Origin: Bordetella parapertussis
Lineage (GTDB): Bacteria; Cyanobacteriota; Cyanobacteriia; PCC-6307; Cyanobiaceae
Assembly (NCBI GenBank): GCA_943324725.2
Contig: CALPMR020000111.1
Location: 1-9,068, forward strand
Reading direction: 5' to 3'
DNA: 9,068 nt
Shown here: piece after piece, positions 1-7,477 of the stretch
Position numbering within the stretch: the first letter of the stretch is position 1
Layout: every line of letters begins with the position of its first letter
Notes under the pieces: model-generated
Seen by the model: the letters and a program-made list of their open reading frames with translations, nothing else
What the model was told of the DNA's origin: nothing
The model's database searches: none
Program-made: the position numbers and the translations under genes

Positions 1-585
1 CCAGAGGGTGACCAGCATCACGGCGGGCAGGGCCAGGGCCGGACTGGTGAGAAAGCCGATCGGGCTGAAGTGATCGCCCAGTAGGCCGGCCAGCCAGCTG
101 TTGTGCGTGAGCGCACTCAGCCAACCGTCGCGCGTGAGCGCGCTCAGCCAACCATTGATCAGGCCGTTTTCGGCGTAGAGCCAGCGGAAGGCGATCGCCG
201 CCACCACCAGCGACACCAGCACAGGCGTGTAGAAGGCGCCCCGGAACCAGTGGATACCCGGCAATTGGCGGTTGACCAGCACCGCCAGGGCCAGGGCACC
301 GACCACGATCGGCGGCACCACACCGATCAGATAAAGAAACGTGGTGCCCATCACCTTGAACAGCATCGGATCGGCCAGCAGGCGCCGGAAGTTGGCCAGG
401 CCGATGAAATGCAACGGCTCGCTGACATCGAGGCCGCTGCGGGTGAAGCTGATCAACAGGGCCATCACCCCCGGGATCAGCACCGAGATGGCGAGCAGCA
501 GCAGCGCCGGCGCCAGAAAACCCCAGGCCGTCGCCGTGGTCGGGCCGGAGTGGCTGCTGGGGGTGGCATCGGGCATGGGGGCCAT
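1..585 (-). CDS. Carbohydrate ABC transporter permease (MalF/UgpA-like), partial, runs off left edge
   Basis: The frame is open from the ATG at 585-583 to base 1 without a stop, giving 195 residues; the C-terminal third lies outside the window. The product is probably the first of two inner-membrane permease subunits of a binding-protein-dependent sugar importer. Hydrophobic segments lie at about residues 20-48, 82-105 and 117-136. Family-like stretches are ISFTRSGL (45-52), FIGLANFRRLL (60-70), WFRGAFYTPVLVS (113-125) and WLYAENGLINGWL (135-147). The cytoplasmic EAA loop that contacts the ATPase would lie beyond the edge and cannot be checked. No good Shine-Dalgarno precedes 585, and an in-frame ATG at 576 is an alternative. 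The loop after the third helix holds a 9-residue tandem duplication (145-162) not expected in this family. The substrate cannot be told from this part. The gene is divergent from recQ. Confidence 0.85.
   Translation of the reverse strand, partial: MAPMPDATPSSHSGPTTATAWGFLAPALLLLAISVLIPGVMALLISFTRSGLDVSEPLHFIGLANFRRLLADPMLFKVMGTTFLYLIGVVPPIVVGALALAVLVNRQLPGIHWFRGAFYTPVLVSLVVAAIAFRWLYAENGLINGWLSALTRDGWLSALTHNSWLAGLLGDHFSPIGFLTSPALALPAVMLVTLW
100..153 (-). repeat. 27-bp in-frame tandem duplication inside the permease gene
   Basis: Two adjacent 27-bp units, 127-153 and 100-126, match at 24 of 27 positions by hand comparison. Read in the gene they encode GWLSALTRD followed by GWLSALTHN (residues 145-162). 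The reading frame is kept, so the repeat lengthens an extracytoplasmic loop by nine residues rather than breaking the gene. Confidence 0.9.
191..198. repeat. HIP1 octamer GCGATCGC
   Basis: This is an exact copy of the highly iterated palindrome (HIP1) abundant in many cyanobacterial genomes. It lies inside the permease gene. It is the only exact copy I found by eye; several one-mismatch forms occur elsewhere (for example around 5968 and 8479). It is weak support for cyanobacterial origin. Confidence 0.6.
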
Positions 586-681
586 TCTGGGGCCAGGCCG
601 CAGCAAGCCATGTCTGGCTGACAATGGATGTGGCCAGACGGAGCTGGCCTGAGGGTGGAACTGTTGAGATGGTGATCTGAT

Positions 682-700
682 CCTCCGGAGGCCCGCCATC
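682..700 (+). promoter_or_regulatory. Palindromic GGAGG ribosome-binding site followed by in-frame ATC (candidate recQ start)
   Basis: CCTCCGGAGG (682-691) is a perfect 10-bp palindrome whose right half is an ideal Shine-Dalgarno core (GGAGG, 687-691). Six bases later, ATC (698-700) is in frame with recQ, 48 codons ahead of the GTG at 842. No ATG, GTG or TTG occurs in this frame between the stop at 665-667 and 842. Either recQ starts at a rare AUC codon, or the base is a mutation or sequencing error of ATG, or the match is chance. Confidence 0.35.
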
Positions 701-841
701 CCAAGCCCCGATCCCAGCCCTGCGCTGCCCTGCACCCCTCTGACGCCCGATCAGCCGGGCCCTGGCGATGCGCCCGGCCGCCAGCCGACACCTTCAGCAG
801 CTGCCGAGGCGGGCCGCGCTGCGGTCGGCGATCCGGCCCAG

Positions 842-2656
842 GTGTTGCGGGAGGTGTTTGGCTACGGCGCCTTCCGCGGCCCCCAGGCCGAGATCGTCGC
901 CCACGTGGTGGCAGGCGGCTCAGCCCTGGTGCTGATGCCGACCGGCGGCGGCAAATCGCTCTGTTATCAGATCCCGGCCCTCTGCCGGGCCGGTGTGGGC
1001 GTGGTGGTGTCGCCCCTGATCGCCCTGATGCAGGACCAGGTCGAGGGCCTGCGCCAGGCGGGCGTGCGGGCCGCCGCCCTCAACTCCTCGCTGGAGGCAG
1101 GAGAGGCCGCCGGCATCTGGCGCGCCCTTGAGCAAGGCGACCTGGATCTGCTGTACGTATCGCCGGAGCGGCTGTTGAGCCCGGGCTTTCTCGATCGGCT
1201 CTCGCAGCTGCCCCTGGCCCTGTTCGCCATCGATGAGGCCCACTGCGTCTCCCAATGGGGCCACGACTTCCGGCCTGAATACCTGCAGCTGGCGGTGCTG
1301 GCCGAGCGCTTCAGCGCCATCCCCAGGCTCGCCCTCACCGCCACCGCCGATCCGCGCACCCGCGAGGAGATCCGTGAGCGGCTGCAGCTGCAGCAGGGCC
1401 GGGTGTTCCTGGCCAGCTTTGATCGGCCCAACATCCGCTATCTGCTGCGCGACAAGGACGACGCCCGCAGCCAGTTGCTGGCCTTTCTGAGCGAACGGCG
1501 CGGTGAGGCGGGGATCGTCTACGCCCGCTCCCGCAGCCGGGTGGATCGCTTCGCCGCCGACCTGCGGGCCGCAGGCTTCGATGCGGTGGCCTATCACGCC
1601 GGCCTCAGCGCTGAAGCGCGCAGTTCCGCCCTCAACCGTTTCCGGCGCGAGAGCGGCGTGGTGGTGGTCGCCACGATCGCCTTCGGCATGGGCATCGACA
1701 AACCTGACGTGCGCTTCGTCGCCCATGTCGATCTGCCCAAGAGCCTGGAGGCCTACTACCAGGAAACCGGCCGGGCCGGCCGCGACGGCCTGCCGGCGGT
1801 GGCCTGGATGGTGCATGGCGCCGGCGATGTGCCCCAGCTGCGTCGCTTCATCGAGGACTCCGAAGCGGGCCAGGCCCAGAAACAGGTGGAGCACGGCAAA
1901 CTCGACTCCCTGATCGCCTTCAGCGAGGCCAGCGACTGCCGCCGCCAGGTGCTGCTGCGCCACTTCGGCGAAGCCCTGGCCGAACCCTGCGGCAACTGCG
2001 ATCTCTGCCTGGAGCCTGACAGCAGCACCGATGTGACCGAGGCGGCCCGCAAGGCGCTTTCGGCCGTGTACCGCACCGGCCAGCGCTTCGGCGCCGCCCA
2101 TCTGGTGGATGTGCTGCTCGGCGGCGACACCGCCCGGATCCGCGAGCTGGGCCACGCCAGCCTCAGCGTCTACGGCATCGGCAAGGAGCTGGACCGGGGC
2201 CAGTGGCGCTCATTGATGCGGCAGCTGCTGGCGAAGGGCTATCTGCTCAGTGATCCGGAGGCCCGCGGCGGCCTCTGCTTCGGCCCCGACAGCCTGGTGA
2301 AACCCTTGCTGAAAGGCGAAGCGAGCCTGGCCCTGCGCCTGCCGCCAGCGGCGAAGGAACGGCGACAGGCCAGCGGCGGTGAGCGGGCAGCCGGGAGCCA
2401 GGCCCCCGCCCCGGAGCTGGCGGAGGAGGGGCGCGAACGCTTTGAGGCGCTCAGGGGCTGGCGGCTGGAGCAGGCCCGCAGCCAGGGGGTGCCGCCCTAT
2501 GTGGTCTTCCACGACCGCACCCTGATCGAGATCGCCAGCCGCCAGCCGGCGACGCTGGCGGAGCTGGGCACGGTGGCAGGCGTCGGCCAGGCCAAGCTCG
2601 ATCGCTACGGCGACGCCGTGCTGCAGCTGTTGGCCGGCCTAGCCTCCGGCCATTGA
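842..2656 (+). CDS. recQ: ATP-dependent DNA helicase RecQ
   Basis: This is a 3'-5' DNA helicase of recombination and fork repair. At 604 residues it is close to E. coli RecQ (about 609) and follows it along its whole length. Visible parts: aromatic motif 0 FRGPQ (11-15); Walker A TGGGKS (34-39); DEAH box (131-134); the aromatic-rich [11 protein letters not shown] (137-147); motif III LTATA (165-169); FDRPNIRY (193-200); motifs V and VI in [16 protein letters not shown] (277-292) and [12 protein letters not shown] (305-316). The RQC zinc site has Cys366, 383, 386 and 389 with the same spacing as E. coli. The winged helix follows at about 395-500, and an HRDC domain (about 528-602, with PPYVVFHD at 551-558) ends the protein. 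The GTG start has no Shine-Dalgarno and sits only ten residues before motif 0. Similarity to E. coli (QVLxExFGY) begins just before it, so translation may start upstream (see 682-700). aroB follows after 10 nt. Confidence 0.95.
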   Translation: MLREVFGYGAFRGPQAEIVAHVVAGGSALVLMPTGGGKSLCYQIPALCRAGVGVVVSPLIALMQDQVEGLRQAGVRAAALNSSLEAGEAAGIWRALEQGDLDLLYVSPERLLSPGFLDRLSQLPLALFAIDEAHCVSQWGHDFRPEYLQLAVLAERFSAIPRLALTATADPRTREEIRERLQLQQGRVFLASFDRPNIRYLLRDKDDARSQLLAFLSERRGEAGIVYARSRSRVDRFAADLRAAGFDAVAYHAGLSAEARSSALNRFRRESGVVVVATIAFGMGIDKPDVRFVAHVDLPKSLEAYYQETGRAGRDGLPAVAWMVHGAGDVPQLRRFIEDSEAGQAQKQVEHGKLDSLIAFSEASDCRRQVLLRHFGEALAEPCGNCDLCLEPDSSTDVTEAARKALSAVYRTGQRFGAAHLVDVLLGGDTARIRELGHASLSVYGIGKELDRGQWRSLMRQLLAKGYLLSDPEARGGLCFGPDSLVKPLLKGEASLALRLPPAAKERRQASGGERAAGSQAPAPELAEEGRERFEALRGWRLEQARSQGVPPYVVFHDRTLIEIASRQPATLAELGTVAGVGQAKLDRYGDAVLQLLAGLASGH

Positions 2657-2666
2657 GTCCACCGTT

Positions 2667-3827
2667 GTGATGCCCCCGACGCTCCAGCCGCTGCGCACGA
2701 TTCCGGTTGAGCTGGAGCGCAATCCTTACCCGATCGTGATCGGCGGCGCTGCCCTGGGCCAACTGGGGGAGCAACTGCGGCTCCAGGGCTTCAAGGCGGG
2801 CACCCGCGTGCTGGTGGTGACCAATCCGGTGGTGCAGGAGCACTACGGCGCCACGGTGCTCGCCAGCTTGCGGGCCGCCGCTCTGGAGGCCTCCACCCTG
2901 GTGATCGAGGCCGGTGAGGAGCAGAAAACCCCCGCCACCGTCTCCCTGATCCACGACGCCGCCCTGGCGCGCCAACTGGAGCGCGGCTCCCTGATCGTCG
3001 CCCTCGGCGGCGGCGTCGTCGGCGACATGGCCGGCTTCGCCGCCGCCACCTGGCTGCGGGGCATTGCCGTGGTGCAGGTGCCCACCACCCTGCTGGCGAT
3101 GGTGGATGCCGCCATCGGCGGCAAGACGGGCGTCAACCATCCGGGCGGCAAGAACCTGATCGGCGCCTTTCACCAGCCGCGGCTGGTGCTGATCGATCCC
3201 ACGGTGCTTGCCACCCTGCCGGAGCGGGAGTTCCGGGCTGGCATGGCCGAGGTGATCAAGTACGGCGTGATCGGCGACCCGGAGCTGTTCGGTGATCTCG
3301 AAGCAGCAGCCCAGCGCGATCCCCAGGCCGGCCTGGCCAGCCTGGACGCCGTGGGGCCCGAGCTGCTGGAGCTGCTGCTGGAGCGCTCTGCCGCCGCCAA
3401 AGCCCGGGTGGTGGCCGCCGATGAGCACGAGTCCGGCCTGCGGGCGATCCTCAACTACGGCCACACCCTCGGTCATGTGGTGGAAGCCCTGAGTGGCTAT
3501 GGCACCTGGCTGCACGGCGAGGCCGTGGCGATCGGCATGGTGGCCGCCGGTGAGCTGAGCCTGGCGATGGGTCTCTGGAGCCAGGCCGACCAGGAACGGC
3601 AGAAACGCCTGATCGAGGCGGCAGGCCTACCGCTCCAGCTGCCCGATCTCGTGCCCCAGGATGTGCTGAACTGCTTGCAGGCTGACAAGAAAGTGAAGCA
3701 GGGCAAGGTTCGCTTCATTTTGCCTTCGGCGATCGGCGTTGTCGCGATCCACGATGACGTGACGGAGCCGATCATTCGTTCGCTGCTGGCCGCTGGAATC
3801 GCTCAGGGAGCGCCGAATCGCTCGTAA
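2667..3827 (+). CDS. aroB: 3-dehydroquinate synthase
   Basis: AroB converts DAHP to 3-dehydroquinate, the second step of the shikimate pathway to aromatic amino acids, folates and quinones. It is cytosolic, NAD+-dependent and binds a divalent metal. The 386 residues show the glycine-rich NAD site GGGVVGD (114-120), [19 protein letters not shown] (139-157, with the substrate-contacting lysine K153), and the three metal ligands: Glu195 in MAEVIKYG, His266 in NYGHTLGH and His283 in LHGEAVAIG. Length is slightly above the usual 350-370. Tandem starts GTG 2667 and ATG 2670 differ by one residue; no clear Shine-Dalgarno precedes either. The gene begins 10 nt after recQ and may share its transcript, perhaps by translational coupling. 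Its last 25 bp overlap the end of the convergent membrane-protein gene. Confidence 0.97.
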   Translation: MMPPTLQPLRTIPVELERNPYPIVIGGAALGQLGEQLRLQGFKAGTRVLVVTNPVVQEHYGATVLASLRAAALEASTLVIEAGEEQKTPATVSLIHDAALARQLERGSLIVALGGGVVGDMAGFAAATWLRGIAVVQVPTTLLAMVDAAIGGKTGVNHPGGKNLIGAFHQPRLVLIDPTVLATLPEREFRAGMAEVIKYGVIGDPELFGDLEAAAQRDPQAGLASLDAVGPELLELLLERSAAAKARVVAADEHESGLRAILNYGHTLGHVVEALSGYGTWLHGEAVAIGMVAAGELSLAMGLWSQADQERQKRLIEAAGLPLQLPDLVPQDVLNCLQADKKVKQGKVRFILPSAIGVVAIHDDVTEPIIRSLLAAGIAQGAPNRS

Positions 3828-4615
3828 TGCCTGCCGGCGATGGCTTCAATGCGGGCCTGGGCCTGGATCAGCACATCGAGCGAGACATCTTCGACAGAAC
3901 TCGGATCACTGAAACCGAAGGGGTTATCGAGATCGGCAATGAGATGCAGCAGGAAGATCAGCAGGAACGAAATCACCATCAGGAAAAACGTGGCCTCGAG
4001 GATCCGTTCCTCCTTGGCCAGCACCAGGCCCGTGCAGAGCAGGGTGGTTGAGATATAGGCCAGCCAATAGACCATTTTGACAAAATCCGTTTCCCGGATC
4101 ACATCGATGCGGTTGATCGCCCGCAGGATGCCGCCCATTTCGATCAGCAGTCGCCCTTTGAGCGAGGAATGGCTGAGCCAGAGACTGGCCCTGGTCACAT
4201 GATCATGGGCCCGGTCGTAGGAGAGCATCACCTGGCTGGTGGTGAGATCAGACCTGATCCAGGCAAGAATGGCGCGGCCAAGGTCGGTGATGGAAGCCAG
4301 ATCATTTGCGACAACAGCATCCGAGTTATGCAGCGGCACGGCGCTGACCTCCCGGGTGACGAGCTCCAGGGCAGAGGCAAGTTCCGCCGGTAGACGTTCA
4401 CTTTCCTTGTAATCTGTCAGGACGCCATTAAGAAGAAAACCGAACAGAAACACACTGGAAGCGACCAGGGCCGAAAACAATGGGTTGACCGAGAGAATCT
4501 CCAGTCCCAGGGAGTGGATGATCAGCTTGATGCCAGCGATGGCGCAGACCAGAGCACAGACCTTGCCAATCACGACAATGCGTCGCTCACGGATCAGCCT
4601 GAAAAAAGTGTTCAT
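3803..4615 (-). CDS. Bestrophin-like (DUF4239-like) four-helix membrane protein
   Basis: A 270-residue integral membrane protein is predicted from the ATG at 4615. Helices lie at about 13-34, 44-66, 181-200 and 205-227, with a soluble, partly helical middle of about 115 residues. The motifs [14 protein letters not shown] (67-80) just after helix 2 and DLDNPFGF (228-235) just after helix 4 recall the bestrophin-like DUF4239 family, whose members may be channels, but function is unproven; the family call is by recognition only. The frame stays open upstream to 4786, but the added 57 residues look non-homologous; an ATG at 4666 is a second alternative. AGAGG stands 13 nt before the chosen start, rather far. 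Sampled lines are about 48-52% GC against 65-75% in neighbours, suggesting acquisition or relaxed composition. It ends inside aroB (25-bp convergent overlap). Confidence 0.75.
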   Translation of the reverse strand: MNTFFRLIRERRIVVIGKVCALVCAIAGIKLIIHSLGLEILSVNPLFSALVASSVFLFGFLLNGVLTDYKESERLPAELASALELVTREVSAVPLHNSDAVVANDLASITDLGRAILAWIRSDLTTSQVMLSYDRAHDHVTRASLWLSHSSLKGRLLIEMGGILRAINRIDVIRETDFVKMVYWLAYISTTLLCTGLVLAKEERILEATFFLMVISFLLIFLLHLIADLDNPFGFSDPSSVEDVSLDVLIQAQARIEAIAGRHYERFGAP

Positions 4616-4791
4616 TGGAAATAACAAGCCTCTTGATTCTGGATGATGATTGTGCTCTCTTGCCATGCTCTGCAAGACTTCGATGCCGACCCCAGCATTG
4701 GGTCTGTGTGATCGCTGGGTGGTAGTTCTCCCGGCGCTCGTTCTCTGACTCCAGGCCCACGCTCTTGTCGGCTGGGCCACGGCCATAGGGT

Positions 4792-5964
4792 TCAGGACGT
4801 AGGCGGCTCCTGCAGAAATCGGGGCAGGGGCCCATCAGGCTGCCGCCGGCCTTCCCCCCGGGCCAGGGCAATCCAGCGGAAATCCCCCAGCGCCGCCGGA
4901 TCCACCAGACGCAGCAGCGCCTCCCGCCGCTGCAACAACAACTCCAGCCCCGCCTCGGGCTGCTGCTGCAGACCATGCAGCCGCTCCGCCAGACCGAGGG
5001 CCAGCAGCGCCTCTCCCTGGCGGCACTGGCCCAGGGATCGCCAGCCGCAGGCTTCGGCCGCGAACTGCAGACTCTCCAGGCAGAGATGGGCGGTGAGATC
5101 CCAGGCGCCCGGCTCCAGCAGCGGATCGTCGCTGGCCCGTTGGGCCCGATAGGCCATCAGGGTGCCCTGGGCCCGCTGGGGCGCGTAGTAACGCCAGGCC
5201 TCATGGGCGTAGTCGATCACCAGCAGCTGGCCGCAGCGCAGACCCCGGCCACAATCCTGCAGCCAGGGAGCCAGGCCGGGGTGGAGTTCGCTGCACCAGC
5301 CACTCGGTCGTTGGGGGCCGGGCTGCCTGAGTCCCAGGGCTTCGAGTTGGGCGAGCTGATCAGGCTCCAGGAGCTCGCCGGGTTCGAGCCGCAGGTCATC
5401 GCCGTGCAGTGCCACCCGCTGGCGGCGCCAGAGCGCCCCGTCTACCACAATCCGCTCCACCGCCAGGGCATCGAGCACCTCATGGGCCAGCACCACCCCC
5501 GTGACGGGAGCGGCGGCCAGCTCGGCGAAGCTGGCCCAGCGCCTTGGCAGCGGGCAGGCCTGCAACTGCAGCCGCTGGCGCGCAGCCATGCCGGGGTTGG
5601 GTTCCACCAGCACCAGCTCCAGCCGGCGGGCCAGCTCAGGCCGATCGGCGGCGATCAGCCTGGCCAGATCCAGGGCCAGCTGGCCCTCGCCAGGGCCCGT
5701 TTCCACCAGGCTGAGATGCCCATCGCCGGCCGGCAGCAGCGCCTCCAGCCAGTCGATCAGCTGCTGGGCCAGCAAGGCGGCGAAGTCGCTGCCGAGGCTG
5801 GGGGCGGTGACGAAATCTCCCCCAGGGCCGATGCGCAGCCGGCCGCTGCCATAGGCGCCCTGGGCCGGGTCGTGGAGGACCCACTCCATATAAGTGCGGA
5901 AGGGCACGCTGCCGCCGGCGGCATCCAGCCGTTGGCGCAGCCAGGCGGGGAGCTCAGCAGCCAC
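4792..5964 (-). CDS. Class I SAM-dependent methyltransferase, MidA/NDUFAF7 (DUF185) family
   Basis: This 390-residue enzyme belongs to the family of mitochondrial NDUFAF7/MidA, which methylates an arginine of the 49-kDa complex I subunit during assembly. In a cyanobacterium the matching target could be NdhH of the NDH-1 complex, but that is inference. Visible landmarks: GDFVTAPSLG (49-58); SAM-binding motif I ETGPGEGQLALD (88-99); acidic VLVEPNPGM (118-126); HEVLDALAVER (161-171), where the family more often has NE-x-x-DALPV; LVIDYAHEAWRYY (248-260); and GTLMAYRAQR (267-276) leading into WDLTAHL (288-294). The start is GTG 5964, the only usable codon before the in-frame stop at 6031-6033; no Shine-Dalgarno is evident. 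It is divergent from the TPM gene and lies 176 nt upstream of the membrane-protein gene on the same strand. Confidence 0.9.
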   Translation of the reverse strand: MAAELPAWLRQRLDAAGGSVPFRTYMEWVLHDPAQGAYGSGRLRIGPGGDFVTAPSLGSDFAALLAQQLIDWLEALLPAGDGHLSLVETGPGEGQLALDLARLIAADRPELARRLELVLVEPNPGMAARQRLQLQACPLPRRWASFAELAAAPVTGVVLAHEVLDALAVERIVVDGALWRRQRVALHGDDLRLEPGELLEPDQLAQLEALGLRQPGPQRPSGWCSELHPGLAPWLQDCGRGLRCGQLLVIDYAHEAWRYYAPQRAQGTLMAYRAQRASDDPLLEPGAWDLTAHLCLESLQFAAEACGWRSLGQCRQGEALLALGLAERLHGLQQQPEAGLELLLQRREALLRLVDPAALGDFRWIALARGEGRRQPDGPLPRFLQEPPTS

Positions 5965-6052
5965 GGAACGATCGCGCCGAAATCTGGTGGCGAGCCTGCC
6001 GCTGGCGAAGGCTGCAGACGGGGTGGATCTTCATGCCGGGGGTGTCACAGGC

Positions 6053-6100
6053 TGAGTCGAACGGCGCAGGCCAGGGCGACACGCTAGGTGGAGCGACTCA
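6053..6100. promoter_or_regulatory. 7-bp inverted repeat in the divergent methyltransferase/TPM intergenic region
   Basis: TGAGTCG (6053-6059) and CGACTCA (6094-6100) form a perfect inverted repeat with a 34-bp spacer, centred between the two divergent start codons. Promoters for both genes must lie in or near this 172-bp gap. No convincing -10/-35 pair is visible, and a 7-bp match can occur by chance. Confidence 0.2.
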
Positions 6101-6136
6101 CGGCTCCTGGCCCATGGGAGGGAGAATGCAGGCCCT

Positions 6137-7036
6137 ATGCACTGCGGCCGCGCCATGCCGAACCCGATGTCCTGTCTGGGAAGCGCCGCGCCGCGCCAAC
6201 GCAGGATCAGCCGTGCCGTGGCCGGCCTGCGGTGGGGGATGCGGCAGCTCTGCGGCCTGGCCCTGGTGCTGCTGCTGGTGCTGGCCCCCACCGCCGGCCA
6301 GCAGGCCTGGGCCTTCGACAATCCCGATCTGCTGCCGGCCCAGGCCACCCCGGTGATCGATCTGGCCAAACTGCTCACGGACAGCCAGCGGACAGCCCTG
6401 GAGCTGGAGCTCAATGATTTCGAAGCCAGCAGCGGCTGGAAGCTGCGGGTGTTGACCCAGTACGACCGCACCCCAGGCCTGGCAATCAAGCAGTTCTGGG
6501 GGCTCGATGAGCGCAGCCTGCTGCTGGTGGCCGATGAACGGGGCGGCAATCTGCTCAATTTCAATGTCGGCGATGCCCTGTTCGCCCTGATGCCCCGCAC
6601 CTTCTGGGTGGAGCTGCAGACCCGCTATGGCAACCAGTACTACGTGCGCGACAACGGCCAGGACGCCGCCGTGCTCGATTCACTTCACGCCGTCAAGGGT
6701 TGCCTGGCGATCGGCGGCTGCCAGGTGGTGCCGGGCCTGCCCCAGGAACAGTGGCTGCTCACCCTGGCCACCTCGATTCTGGGCGGTCTGATCGTGGGGT
6801 TTGCGGCCTTTCCGCGCAAGCCGGGACGGCGCTTCGAATGGGCCTGGGTGCTGCTGCTCTCGCCGCTGTGGCTGATTCTGTTCGGTGTCTTCGGTGTCGC
6901 CCCGATCGTGACCCGCACCAACGACCTGCTGCCGCTGCTGCGCAATGCCCTGGGCTTCCTCGGCGGCGCCACCGCCGCCTACCTGATCGCCATGCAGACC
7001 CTGGGACGGCATCTCAACAGCAGCGAGGAGAGCTGA
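6137..7036 (+). CDS. TPM-domain membrane protein with signal peptide (Psb32/YgcG-like)
   Basis: The TPM (DUF477) fold is found in Psb32/TLP18.3, a thylakoid-lumen protein linked to photosystem II repair, and in bacterial YgcG-like proteins. Here a hydrophobic signal segment (about 38-52) ends in QQAWA-FDNP, so mature protein would start near Phe60. The TPM domain follows (about 70-200): VIDLAKLLTDSQRTALELEL (73-92), SGWKLRVLTQYDRTPG (99-114), SLLLVADERGGNLLNFNVG (127-145). Cys189 and Cys195 may form a disulfide. Three helices close the protein (about 205-225, 235-256, 268-286), unlike Psb32, which has one anchor, so it is a relative and not Psb32 itself. Start is uncertain: ATG 6137 has GGGAGGGAGA ending 11 nt upstream; in-frame ATGs at 6155, 6167 and 6239 also work, and 6239 gives the most compact signal peptide. 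Confidence 0.85.
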   Translation: MHCGRAMPNPMSCLGSAAPRQRRISRAVAGLRWGMRQLCGLALVLLLVLAPTAGQQAWAFDNPDLLPAQATPVIDLAKLLTDSQRTALELELNDFEASSGWKLRVLTQYDRTPGLAIKQFWGLDERSLLLVADERGGNLLNFNVGDALFALMPRTFWVELQTRYGNQYYVRDNGQDAAVLDSLHAVKGCLAIGGCQVVPGLPQEQWLLTLATSILGGLIVGFAAFPRKPGRRFEWAWVLLLSPLWLILFGVFGVAPIVTRTNDLLPLLRNALGFLGGATAAYLIAMQTLGRHLNSSEES

Positions 7037-7477
7037 ACCGGCAGAAGCCAGCAGGTGATCGCCGGGGCACAAAGGCATCTGGCTCGGCCAGAGCCACCCA
7101 GCCCGATCCACCCGATTCAGCCAGGCGGACAGCCGACCCTGATCACTTCAGAGAGTTCAGAATGCTGGCAATCGCTGTGGGGCAAGGTCAGCTCAAAGGC
7201 CCCTGCGCTTGAACGTAGGGAGATTGGAGCGAACAAGCAGCCAGTTCGATTCGCAACGAATGCGGTGGGTTACAGGGCAGGTGGAGCCACTGGTTTCAAG
7301 AATGTGTCTTCAAGAATCTGTGGTCACGAATCTGATTCCACAAACCTGATTCCAAAAACCTGGTTCCAAAAATCTATTTCCACAACTCTGCATCCATAGC
7401 CAGCATCCATACCCAGCTCGACAGGATGATCAGAAAGGCACCCGGACGCTCAGATCATTCAGGACGGCCAAACGCAT
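7037..7477. other. 441-bp intergenic region between convergent genes
   Basis: This non-coding gap lies between the ends of the TPM gene and the lysozyme-like gene. Its left part has small hairpins, for example TCTGGC-TCG-GCCAGA (7078-7092), without a following T-run, so no intrinsic terminator can be called. Its right part holds the 14-bp tandem repeats at 7292-7416. A 114-codon frame from 7055 crosses the area but has poor codon character and spans repeats whose period is not a multiple of three. Confidence 0.7.
7292..7416. repeat. Degenerate 14-bp tandem repeat array (about 8-9 units)
   Basis: Consecutive units at 7292, 7306, 7320, 7334, 7348, 7362, 7376 and 7390 are each exactly 14 bp. 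A ninth copy begins at 7403 (13-bp step). Examples are GATTCCACAAACCT (7334), GATTCCAAAAACCT (7348) and GGTTCCAAAAATCT (7362). In units 1-7, positions 6 (C), 7 (A), 10 (A) and 14 (T) do not vary, and the consensus is roughly GNTTYCAMRAAYCT. Units 1-2 and units 4-6 form more similar subgroups, and the last two (GCATCCATANCCA) a third, as expected from stepwise duplication and drift. The period is not a multiple of three, so it is not a protein repeat. Function is unknown; it lies in the 3' regions of both flanking convergent genes. Confidence 0.85.

Noticed and set aside
103..621. 172-codon open frame on the plus strand
   Set aside because: It is antisense to the ABC permease, which has clear transmembrane and family segments; the frame is rich in His, Gln and Arg without hydrophobic core.
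920..2155. 411-codon open frame on the minus strand
   Set aside because: It lies wholly inside recQ, whose motifs are unmistakable, and its protein is a histidine-, glycine- and glutamine-rich composition typical of antisense frames in GC-rich genes.
2451..3515. 354-codon open frame on the minus strand
   Set aside because: It is antisense to recQ and aroB, low in complexity (His/Gly/Gln) and has no recognisable domain.
4975..6087. 370-codon open frame on the plus strand
   Set aside because: It is antisense to the complete MidA-family methyltransferase; its glutamine-rich sequence reflects the complement of that gene.
7240..7262. tRNA-like T-loop GTTCGATTC
   Set aside because: The flanking five-base stem does not pair, and no acceptor, D or anticodon arms can be built around it.
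7055..7399. Possible 114-codon gene in the intergenic region
   Set aside because: It starts at a GTG without a binding site, resembles nothing I know, and runs through the 14-bp repeats, whose period breaks any protein repeat.
7292..7416. CRISPR array
   Set aside because: Units are 14 bp, directly abutting and degenerate, with no spacers and no cas genes nearby.
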